A DNA stretch of 6,507 nt. It comes from Ignavibacteriaceae bacterium. GTDB taxonomy: Bacteria > Bacteroidota > Ignavibacteria > Ignavibacteriales > Ignavibacteriaceae. A program made the translations under genes and the position numbers. A model generated the notes under the pieces. That model was not told where the DNA came from. It searched no databases and saw only the letters and a list, made by a program, of their open reading frames with translations. The DNA lies in contig JANWIS010000015.1 of NCBI GenBank assembly GCA_025449775.1, positions 1 to 6,507 of the forward strand, in the 5' to 3' direction. Shown one piece after another: positions 1-6,031 of this stretch. The number at the start of each line of letters is the position of its first letter. The first letter of the stretch is position 1.

Positions 1-67
1 GAGGCAATCTGAAAAATATTTAGTTGGAGATTGCTTCGTCCCGCTTAAGCGGGACTCGCAAAGACAA
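1..67. repeat. Short dispersed palindromic repeat element (left end cut by window edge)
   Basis: Two nested inverted repeats are visible. GCAATCT (4-10) is the reverse complement of AGATTGC (28-34). GTCCCGCTTAAGCGGGAC (38-55) is a perfect 18-base palindrome that can fold as a 7-bp GC-rich stem with a TTAA loop. TTGC (31-34) and GCAA (58-61) extend this stem outside a small internal loop. The block is GC-rich compared with the surrounding AT-rich DNA. The words GAGGCAATCT and GAGATTGCTTCGTCCCG, followed by a match to CTCGCAA-GAC, resemble a type of intergenic palindromic repeat scattered through many bacterial genomes; this is from memory, not a search. It lies just past the stop of the TonB receptor gene, so in RNA it could also act as a 3'-end hairpin, although no strong T-run follows it. 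Only one copy is in the window, so dispersal cannot be shown here. Confidence 0.6.
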
Positions 68-74
68 TTATTAA

Positions 75-2285
75 TTATAATACACTTAATCTAACACCAA
101 TATAAAATTTTCTCCCGTCAATTGGTCCCCAAACTAGTGATGCATCAAAATATTCTCCGAACGGATCATCTGATGCAATGATAGGATTATCCTGCTTGAA
201 ATCTAATAAATTTTCTGCACCGAGATATAAATCCACAATATCAATTCTCTTTGTAATCTGTCCATTAATATTTACGAAAGAAGGAAATGATTCTTCACGC
301 TGATACTCAACAGGATTTTGTTCTGTGTTTGGAACTCTTCCATCACCATTAAGTAAAAATGATGTGTCAAAAAGCCAATCACGATCTTCAGTTGCATAAG
401 AAACAGTTAACAATCCTTTATACCTGCTTACAAGAGGTTTGGTCATCAATTCATTTTGATACTGTGTCTTTACATCCGAGTATCTGAATGCTGCCGTTAA
501 ATCCAGCCTGGTAAATAATTCATAAGCCAACTCTATTTGATAATTATTTGAATAAGATTTTCCATTTAGATCATAAAACCTTATCTGCCTTGCATCAGCA
601 TCAATATCAACGACTGTTTGCTTTAAAAAATCTGTTCTGTAAAAATCTGTTGTTATTCTTAAATCACGATCATCTATTGAGAAATATTTTGTCAAATTAA
701 AACCGTAATTCCATGCTTCTTCGTAAGTAGGGTTATCAATCACTACAAATTCTCTTGAACTCGCAAGATAATTAATATTTTCTGAGAAAAGGTTTACTGA
801 ACGAAAACCTTTGCCAGCTGATAATCTTAAAGTAGTATTTTCATCGTAGCTGTATTTTACATGCAATCTCGGAGTAAAAAAATTTCCATACAAATTATGA
901 AAATCCATTCTTGCACCCGGAACTATCGATATTACCGGTGATGGTGAATAATTGTATTCAGCAAAAACACCTGGTCTGGATTCTTTCCTGAAATAATCAA
1001 CACTATCGAATTCCTCTTTGTACTGATCGAACAAATAACTTCCGCCGATTGTTATTGAATGAACCTGATCTTTAGTTTCAGATTCGAAAAGCAGATTAGA
1101 AAAAAATGATCGTTGCTCTGCATCGTACATTCTTAAACCAAATAATGAATTTTGATTATGGAATTGTCCGTTCAAGATTAAACCAACACTTGTGTATGGG
1201 GCATCGTCAAAAACAAATCCATTTTTTGCATACAATTCCATGTGTTCAGTATCAATATTAATTTCATAATTATGACCTGAATGAGAACCTGAATGCGATT
1301 CGGTGATTTGTCCGCCTTTTCTGTCTTCAACCAAAACCTGTACTCCGAACTGCGATTCATATCCTGAAAATGACTGATAATTCCATCGATTGAGAAAATT
1401 AAATTGTTCAACTTCCGGCTGATCTGAAAACGAATCATGATTATGGTCGAAAGATTTTGTTGTAAAATCAGTATGAGCTAAAAGAAGCGTGCTGAGGTTT
1501 TCAGATAATTGAACTGCGGCATTTCCATTAAGATCGGTTTTATAATGAGAACTCTGGAATGCATTGAAATAGTATCTCTCAATGTCATCAGGCTTTTTAT
1601 ACTCGAGGTTTATCTGACCTGTGATCGATTCATATCCATTCACTACCGATGCAGCACCTTTTGAAACACTTATTCCTGTCATCCATGGACCGGGAACATA
1701 ACCAAGTCCATAAGTGTTTGCAACTCCTTTTAAAGTCGGAATATTTTCAAACATCAATTGAGTGTAGGTTCCTGCTAAACCGAGAAGCTGAATTTGCTTT
1801 GCACCTGTAACTGCATCCTGGAATTGTACATCAACACTTGCATTAGTAGTAAAACTTTCGGAAAGATTACAGCAAGCTGCTTTGAGCAATTCTTTATTCG
1901 TAATTATTTCGGTCGGCATAACACTTAGTTCATCAATAAATTTTGAAATTGAAGTTCCTGTTACAACAACTTCTTTTAATTCTCTGTTCACTGATAAAAT
2001 AATTTCTATGCTGTCCTGATCGGCAGGAATATCTACAGTATCTGGTTGAAAGCCAATATAACTTACTATAAGGTGATGATGTTCAGCATCTGTTTTTTTA
2101 ATAGTGAAAAAACCATTTGCATCTGTAATTGAACCAATCTGAGTTCCTTCCCAATAAACATTTGTGCCAGTAAGCGGAACTTTCTGGTTTTCATCATCAA
2201 GCTCGTACACATAACCAGTGAGATCCTGTGCAAATGAGCTTATCGAAAACAAAAGAAACAGATTTAGATATAATTTTAATTTCAT
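75..2285 (-). CDS. TonB-dependent outer-membrane receptor with carboxypeptidase-regulatory-like N-domain, probable metal uptake
   Basis: This 736-residue protein should be a TonB-driven outer-membrane import channel. A signal peptide covers about residues 1-19 (hydrophobic core, cut before QDLTG). Residues about 21-97 form a carboxypeptidase-D-regulatory-like beta domain ending in the typical ITDANGFF...VSYIGF pattern. A TonB-box-like KEVVVTG follows at 104-110. The plug domain spans about 115-230 and contains AACCNLSESF (Cys138-Cys139) and the conserved QIQLLGLAGTYTQ. The rest is a 22-strand-type barrel. The Cys pair in the plug is typical of a Bacteroidota receptor subgroup that I associate with copper or other soft-metal loci. 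A His-rich segment (HSGSHSGH, 331-338) and HNH (281-283) in the barrel would suit metal binding. Length is normal and there is no frameshift. The ATG has a weak AGGT (2291-2294) five bases upstream. It lies downstream of a small Cys-rich secreted protein gene. Receptor class is secure; the substrate is inferred. Confidence 0.93.
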   Translation of the reverse strand: MKLKLYLNLFLLFSISSFAQDLTGYVYELDDENQKVPLTGTNVYWEGTQIGSITDANGFFTIKKTDAEHHHLIVSYIGFQPDTVDIPADQDSIEIILSVNRELKEVVVTGTSISKFIDELSVMPTEIITNKELLKAACCNLSESFTTNASVDVQFQDAVTGAKQIQLLGLAGTYTQLMFENIPTLKGVANTYGLGYVPGPWMTGISVSKGAASVVNGYESITGQINLEYKKPDDIERYYFNAFQSSHYKTDLNGNAAVQLSENLSTLLLAHTDFTTKSFDHNHDSFSDQPEVEQFNFLNRWNYQSFSGYESQFGVQVLVEDRKGGQITESHSGSHSGHNYEINIDTEHMELYAKNGFVFDDAPYTSVGLILNGQFHNQNSLFGLRMYDAEQRSFFSNLLFESETKDQVHSITIGGSYLFDQYKEEFDSVDYFRKESRPGVFAEYNYSPSPVISIVPGARMDFHNLYGNFFTPRLHVKYSYDENTTLRLSAGKGFRSVNLFSENINYLASSREFVVIDNPTYEEAWNYGFNLTKYFSIDDRDLRITTDFYRTDFLKQTVVDIDADARQIRFYDLNGKSYSNNYQIELAYELFTRLDLTAAFRYSDVKTQYQNELMTKPLVSRYKGLLTVSYATEDRDWLFDTSFLLNGDGRVPNTEQNPVEYQREESFPSFVNINGQITKRIDIVDLYLGAENLLDFKQDNPIIASDDPFGEYFDASLVWGPIDGRKFYIGVRLSVL

Positions 2286-2359
2286 GTAATACCTGTTAAT
2301 AAAATATTTATTGATCGGATGCTAACTATAATAATTTTTGTTAGACACAGATCGGGAAA

Positions 2360-2395
2360 TTTCTCACAGTTACTTTAACTGACAATTGTGAGAAA
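2360..2395 (-). terminator. Hairpin between the Cys-pair protein gene and the receptor gene (terminator or leader element)
   Basis: An outer arm TTTCTCA (2360-2366) pairs with TGAGAAA (2389-2395). An inner arm CAGTTA (2367-2372) pairs with TAACTG (2376-2381) across a 3-base loop. The two stems are coaxial and are separated on one side by a 7-base bulge, which contains most of an ACAATTGT palindrome (2382-2389). The outer arm can instead be extended to 9 bp (TTTCTCACA/TGTGAGAAA). The structure begins three bases after the TAA of the upstream gene, the right place for a terminator. However, the minus-strand bases after it are only ATTT and then CCCG, a poor U-tract. It also lies 75 bases before the receptor ATG, so it could instead be a leader structure or a DNA operator. 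The inverted repeats are seen directly; the role is open. Confidence 0.4.
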
Positions 2396-2397
2396 GA

Positions 2398-2841
2398 TTA
2401 ACAGGCAGGTGGATCTAATTTTAACTGGTGGATTGTTTGTAAAAGAAGTTTGCCGGATTTCGGCGGAGGTAAATTATTATTTTGTTTTTGGGTTGAAAGT
2501 TCTTCTGCAGAATCAGGAGTTAATTTTACGATAGAAACTATAATCAAATTGCCGGAAATGATATTTGAATTTATCGATAGCGAAAAATCATCTTCAATTT
2601 TTTTATAGTCGAATTCTTCAACACAGCAAATCGGTTTTTCACTAGATAAAATTAATTTATTCTGCGATTGTTCTTCTGAACAGCACGAAACCATTTCTTT
2701 TTTCTCTGAACCACAATCTCCACATTCGGTAATTGATCTTTCATTCATCATTCCGCAATAATGAGAGAAAACCGGAAGTCCGGTTGTAGAAACCAGAAAA
2801 AGAACCAGTAATGTCCATATTGAAATATTTTTCTTCATCAT
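2398..2841 (-). CDS. Small secreted HYC/CC/PP-motif cysteine-pair protein, probable metal handling
   Basis: This 147-residue protein has a clear signal peptide (MMKKN, then a hydrophobic stretch to about residue 26). His27-Tyr28-Cys29 follows at once. Further cysteines are C40 and C43 (CGDC), the pair C53-C54, the pair C72-C73 (ICCVEEFDYKK) and a C-terminal C147. A PPP run is at 125-127. This layout matches what is annotated as the HYC_CC_PP family in Bacteroidota, whose function is not established. Paired cysteines plus a His in an exported protein suggest soft-metal binding (copper, zinc or mercury) or a disulfide role. The gene sits directly before a receptor that also carries a CC pair, so the two probably work together. 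Two ATGs are adjacent (2839-2841 and 2836-2838); the first is used here, but neither has a Shine-Dalgarno. A Bacteroidota-type promoter ends only 7 bases upstream, so the mRNA may be nearly leaderless. Family assignment is fairly sure; biochemical role is not. Confidence 0.85.
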   Translation of the reverse strand: MMKKNISIWTLLVLFLVSTTGLPVFSHYCGMMNERSITECGDCGSEKKEMVSCCSEEQSQNKLILSSEKPICCVEEFDYKKIEDDFSLSINSNIISGNLIIVSIVKLTPDSAEELSTQKQNNNLPPPKSGKLLLQTIHQLKLDPPAC

Positions 2842-2848
2842 CTTAAAA

Positions 2849-2879
2849 CAAACATATATAATATGATATTATCAGTCAA
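2849..2879 (-). promoter_or_regulatory. Bacteroidota-type promoter (TTG, 20-base spacer, TAnnTTTG) for the Cys-pair protein gene
   Basis: On the minus strand, TATGTTTG (2856 down to 2849) matches the TAnnTTTG -7 element in full. TTG (2879 down to 2877) lies 20 bases upstream, within the spacing reported for Bacteroides and Flavobacterium promoters. The expected transcript start would fall about 4-7 bases past the -7 element, close to the ATG at 2841. The same region also gives TTGACT with a 17-base gap to TATGTT, a partial sigma-70 pattern. It lies in the gap after nrfA, so the small protein and the receptor can be expressed independently of the nrf genes. The element match is seen directly; activity is inferred. 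Confidence 0.6.
2858..2872. promoter_or_regulatory. Candidate 7-1-7 palindromic operator inside the promoter spacer
   Basis: ATAATAT (2858-2864), one G (2865) and ATATTAT (2866-2872) form a perfect 15-base inverted repeat with a single central base. This 7-1-7 geometry is typical of boxes bound by Fur-family regulators (Fur, PerR, Zur). Here the box lies entirely within the 20-base spacer between the -7 and -33 elements, an ideal place for repression. The sequence does not match any one Fur-family consensus exactly. The local DNA is very AT-rich, so chance palindromes are more likely than usual. No regulator gene is in the window. Confidence 0.4.
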
Positions 2880-2886
2880 TGATAAT
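2868..2886. repeat. Inverted repeat after nrfA overlapping the upstream promoter element
   Basis: ATTATCA (2868-2874) and TGATAAT (2880-2886) are perfect reverse complements around a 5-base loop (2875-2879). On the minus strand the repeat starts 22 bases after the nrfA stop, so it could be a weak AT-rich hairpin at the end of the nrf transcript. It also covers the TTG element of the following promoter and shares five bases with the 7-1-7 palindrome, so a DNA-binding site is the other option. The ATTATC/GATAAT half-sites recall Fur-type hexamers but are everted relative to the usual box. Confidence 0.4.
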
Positions 2887-2907
2887 GCCGGGGAATTTAC
2901 TACGATA

Positions 2908-4407
2908 TCATTGATTTCTTTTATAATCAAACAAATATCCCTGTCTTTCTTTCGCTTCTTTATCCCATTTAACAACTGTGGTTTTCAGAAATTCTTCTTT
3001 ATCAGCATTCAATTTTTCTAAGTTCAATCCTATAAATAGTTGTGCTTTTTCTTTAGTTGAAATATCTGGAAGCTCAACAGGATATTTCCATCCTTGCCTG
3101 ACAAATAATTCTGCAAGCTCTCTTCTTGCCTGTTCACCTCTTTGTATTGAAGTTCCGAGAACTCTTAGTGCTTCAACAGGCGAATGAAATCCGAGTCCGT
3201 TTGCAGCAGCAACCCAATCCCATCTCCATTGTGAATGACGAATGAGAGTAAGAATTGATTTCATTTGAGTTTCAGTCGCACCATTTTCCCACGCAATTTT
3301 TGCCTCGATATGTGCAGCCGAAATTGTTTTCTCTGCAATTCTCTTTAACTCTTCGACTTTGTCCTGCCTGTCATAAACATCGAGCATTAATCTTTCTGTT
3401 TCTTCACGATGACAAACCTGGCAGGTGTTTGCAACATTGTTCAGCGGCGATTGAATATGATGATCAGTGAACTTAACTCCGCCTTCACTTTTGTAAGGCA
3501 TATGACAATCAGAACAGGAAACACCACGGATTGCGTGAATTCCCGTATTAAATAATTCATAATCAGGATGCTGTGCTTTTAACATCGGTGCTTTGCTTAG
3601 AGCATGTGTCCAATCTGAAAATTCTAATTTGTCAAAATATTCTTCCATATTATCTGCACTGAAACCATTGTCCCAAGGAAAAGTTAAATACTTACCTTCA
3701 CCTTTAAAATAATATTCAACATGACATTGCCCACAAACTAATGAACGCATTTCCTGTCTGCTGAAACTCATAATGTCTTTTCCCTGTCTCTGAAATGCTT
3801 CTATTAAAGCAGGCCTTGTAATTCTGAGATTCATAGTTTTTGGATCGTGGCAGTCCTGGCATCCAATCGGGTTTATAACCTGTGAACCAAGCTCTTTCCA
3901 TTTTCCCTTATAAAAATTTTCAGTGTTCATTTCATTCATTAATCTCGGAACATCTGTGCTTTTGCATGTCCAGCAAGTTGCAGGCTGAGGTGAATATCCG
4001 TTATCACCGGTTCTTAAAATATTCCTGATATCTTCAATTGCATGAGCATGACCTCGTCCTTGATTATATTCTTTTGAGAACGCATATCCTGCCCAAAGCA
4101 CAACGAGTTCTGGATATTTTTCAAGATAATCAACCTTCTTTGAACCACCATGTTTGCTTGCAAAATCTGTGTTGAGAGTTTTCAAATAAGATTCATACTC
4201 TCGTGGAAAATTTTCTCCCCAGACTTCATTTCTCGGTTCCCAATCATTTATCGGTTTCAACATCTGTAAAGTCTGAAGAGCTTCACCTCTTCTCTCAATA
4301 ATTGTTGAAGCAAGCAGCCCGATTAAAAATACAATCACAACAGTTGTAAGAAATATAATCCATGCAACCCATGGTTTTTGTTTTATTATTTCGTTGATTG
4401 ATTTCAT
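2908..4407 (-). CDS. nrfA: Ammonia-forming pentaheme cytochrome c nitrite reductase, catalytic subunit NrfA
   Basis: NrfA reduces nitrite to ammonium with six electrons in the periplasm. The 499-residue product has an N-terminal hydrophobic segment (about 13-35), either a signal peptide or an uncleaved anchor. Five heme sites are present: the special active-site CWTCK (C145, C148, K149), then CQDCH (183-187), CGQCH (225-229), CSDCH (298-302) and CQVCH (329-333). By family knowledge the active-site set is Arg, Tyr and His; here R118 (in QGRGH), Y232 (in VEYYF) and H280 fit. E231 and K277-A-Q279 just before H280 match the calcium ligands, so this is the calcium-type enzyme. FTDHHIQSPL (313-322) and GFHSP (H408) supply likely distal heme ligands. 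Length is normal. The gene follows nrfH by 19 bases and has a good AAGAGG ribosome-binding site. Nothing is broken or missing. Confidence 0.97.
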   Translation of the reverse strand: MKSINEIIKQKPWVAWIIFLTTVVIVFLIGLLASTIIERRGEALQTLQMLKPINDWEPRNEVWGENFPREYESYLKTLNTDFASKHGGSKKVDYLEKYPELVVLWAGYAFSKEYNQGRGHAHAIEDIRNILRTGDNGYSPQPATCWTCKSTDVPRLMNEMNTENFYKGKWKELGSQVINPIGCQDCHDPKTMNLRITRPALIEAFQRQGKDIMSFSRQEMRSLVCGQCHVEYYFKGEGKYLTFPWDNGFSADNMEEYFDKLEFSDWTHALSKAPMLKAQHPDYELFNTGIHAIRGVSCSDCHMPYKSEGGVKFTDHHIQSPLNNVANTCQVCHREETERLMLDVYDRQDKVEELKRIAEKTISAAHIEAKIAWENGATETQMKSILTLIRHSQWRWDWVAAANGLGFHSPVEALRVLGTSIQRGEQARRELAELFVRQGWKYPVELPDISTKEKAQLFIGLNLEKLNADKEEFLKTTVVKWDKEAKERQGYLFDYKRNQ

Positions 4408-4414
4408 AACCCGA

Positions 4415-4420
4415 CCTCTT
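4415..4420 (-). promoter_or_regulatory. Strong Shine-Dalgarno site for nrfA
   Basis: On the minus strand AAGAGG lies seven bases before the nrfA ATG (4405-4407), inside the nrfH-nrfA gap. It is the only clear Shine-Dalgarno in the window. The yihY-type, nrfH and Cys-pair genes lack one, and the receptor gene has only a short AGGT. It confirms the nrfA start. Confidence 0.7.
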
Positions 4421-4426
4421 AATTTT

Positions 4427-5011
4427 TTACTTTACTAAATTCTTTATCCAATCCGGATATGGGGCTGATAACTGTGGTGTTCTTGCAAATGGAGTTGATG
4501 TTAAGCTGTTTACTCTTCCGTGTGGAGTTTCGCGGTGACAATCCCAACAATATCCATCTCCGTATTCCTGAATTGACTGATTACTGATTGCACGAACAGA
4601 TATCGGATGAATCTGTTCTGAATGACATCGGATACAATTTTCCTGAACGGCATTTCTTCCTGCTTCGTGAATCATGATTACCTGAGGTTCAAGTCTGAAT
4701 GTAAACATATACGAATGTCTTAATCCATCCGACGCTTTGAAAAAGTATCTCTCAAATATGTTATCTTGCGGAACGTGACAATCATTGCAAACAGTAAATC
4801 TTGCGTGACTGCTGTTCTGCCATGTAGCAAATTGCGGAGCCATTACATGACAATTTACACAAGCAGCCGGATCATCAGAAAGGTAAGACGTTGCGTTGCC
4901 AATGTGAATGGTAAAAATCAACAATCCAGAAAATATTCCAAGCAAAATTAATACTGCAAATCTCCAGGTTGCTGGTGGTGCGAATGCTTTTAATATTTTT
5001 ACAATACTCAT
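4427..5011 (-). CDS. nrfH: Tetraheme quinol dehydrogenase NrfH, electron donor to NrfA (NapC/NirT family)
   Basis: NrfH is the inner-membrane anchor that oxidises menaquinol and passes electrons to NrfA. The 194-residue product has one N-terminal membrane helix (about 17-36) and a periplasmic part with four c-type heme sites: CVNCH (51-55), CNDCH (75-79), CIRCH (126-130) and CWDCH (155-159). The first is followed by V-M, giving the CXXCHXM signature in which Met57 is the expected ligand of heme 1. The FKASDGLRHSY stretch (91-101) carries the Lys/Asp region that lies near the quinol site in this family. The short length and single helix separate it from longer NapC/TorC-like proteins, and the adjacent nrfA settles the call. 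The ATG start gives a proper anchor but has no Shine-Dalgarno; it lies 18 bases after the upstream stop. Confidence 0.96.
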   Translation of the reverse strand: MSIVKILKAFAPPATWRFAVLILLGIFSGLLIFTIHIGNATSYLSDDPAACVNCHVMAPQFATWQNSSHARFTVCNDCHVPQDNIFERYFFKASDGLRHSYMFTFRLEPQVIMIHEAGRNAVQENCIRCHSEQIHPISVRAISNQSIQEYGDGYCWDCHRETPHGRVNSLTSTPFARTPQLSAPYPDWIKNLVK

Positions 5012-5029
5012 TACAATAATTCAAAAAAA

Positions 5030-6031
5030 TTATACTGAGGAATCAGCTCCTGTTTTTAATTCTGCAATTTCCATTCTTTTCTTAATTCTTTCATTCAATC
5101 TTTCATCAAACAGCTTACCTATTTCTGCACCGAGTATGAAAACAGCAGCCGTATAATAAATCCAGAATGCCACAACAATTCCCAAAGCGTACGCTCCATA
5201 AATTCTGCTGAAAGTTGTGAAGTTAGAAAGGTAAATACCAAAAAGTACTTTAGCTGTAACCCAGAAAATCGAGGCCCAAAGTGCACCGAGTGCAACAGAT
5301 CTTTTATGGATTTTTACAGTTGGAATAAACTTGTACACAACTGCAAAAATTAAAAACATAACAAAAATTGAAAACGAAGCTGTAAAAACTCTCTGGAAAA
5401 TTTGCTGATTGAAAACCTGGAAATAAGGAGTTGACTGAGCTAATGATACGAGAAAATCAAGGATTGGAAGAATTAAAATCATAGCAAGAAAAACCAGCAC
5501 AATAATTATTATCACCAGAAAATCTCTGATCTTACCGAGAAATATATTTATATCAACGTCGGTGCCATAAACTTTATTTAATATCGTACGCAGACTGCTT
5601 GCGAATCCACTGGCTGCAAAAAATAAACCGATGATGCCAACCCATCCTGCAATATTTCTATACTCAACAACTTCTTTAACGCGATCAAAAATAACCTCCT
5701 TAACAAATTCTGCGTAAGTAACGTACGGAATAACCGTATCGATAAGAGTAATAATCTGTTCTTCAACTTCTGCTGAGTTTAAAAATTTCCCGAGAAGCCA
5801 GAAGATTATCAATGTCATTGGAATGATGCAGACAAAAAGAGAAAAAGCTAATCCGCCCGAAAGAAGAAAAAGATGGTGACGGTCAGTCCTGTCGTACAAT
5901 CCTCCGAAATAATGTTTTAGAAATTCCCTGAACCAATGCCATGCTGGAATGAGATGAAGTGAATATCTTATCTTCCTGAATGAAGTATAAAGTTTAGAAT
6001 TTTTAATCCACTTTTGAATTTTATTTTTCAC
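5030..6031 (-). CDS. YihY/BrkB-family multi-pass inner-membrane protein
   Basis: This 333-residue membrane protein has about six predicted helices (roughly 54-80, 130-150, 167-197, 217-234, 247-270 and 277-303) and a basic N-terminus. Family features are SGGLAFSLFVCIIP (58-71), the GLFFAASGFASSLRTILNKVYG region (135-156) and the closing RIYGAYALGIVVAFWIYY...ILGAEIG signature (276-305). The family was once misnamed ribonuclease BN; its real role is unknown, with envelope or transport functions suggested. The start is GTG (6029-6031), which lies inside the last codons of purL with an 11-base overlap. No in-frame ATG lies near the N-terminus and there is no clear Shine-Dalgarno, so translation is probably coupled to purL. 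It is followed 18 bases later by nrfH, but a functional link to nitrite reduction is not evident. Family call is firm; function is not. Confidence 0.9.
   Translation of the reverse strand: MKNKIQKWIKNSKLYTSFRKIRYSLHLIPAWHWFREFLKHYFGGLYDRTDRHHLFLLSGGLAFSLFVCIIPMTLIIFWLLGKFLNSAEVEEQIITLIDTVIPYVTYAEFVKEVIFDRVKEVVEYRNIAGWVGIIGLFFAASGFASSLRTILNKVYGTDVDINIFLGKIRDFLVIIIIVLVFLAMILILPILDFLVSLAQSTPYFQVFNQQIFQRVFTASFSIFVMFLIFAVVYKFIPTVKIHKRSVALGALWASIFWVTAKVLFGIYLSNFTTFSRIYGAYALGIVVAFWIYYTAAVFILGAEIGKLFDERLNERIKKRMEIAELKTGADSSV

Noticed and set aside
1178..1438. Second minus-strand frame inside the receptor gene (also 3716-3901 and 5578-5766)
   Set aside because: Out-of-frame shadows with no motif; the overlapping genes are intact and full length.
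2298..2312. Near 7-1-7 palindrome AATAAAA-T-ATTTATT before the receptor gene, compared with the candidate operator
   Set aside because: One of seven pairs is mismatched and the DNA is almost all A/T, so chance is a sufficient explanation; no matching promoter pair was found beside it.
2868..2886. Classical Fur box
   Set aside because: The ATTATC and GATAAT half-sites are in everted order compared with the known Fur box, so only a generic inverted repeat is claimed.
2978..3470. Plus-strand open frames opposite nrfA (2978-3187 and 3255-3470)
   Set aside because: They are short, have no recognisable domain or ribosome-binding site, and lie fully within a clearly conserved gene on the other strand.
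4766..5156. Plus-strand open frames opposite nrfH and the end of the YihY-type gene (4766-4951, 4908-5156)
   Set aside because: They are low-complexity shadows antisense to conserved heme-protein and membrane-protein coding sequence.
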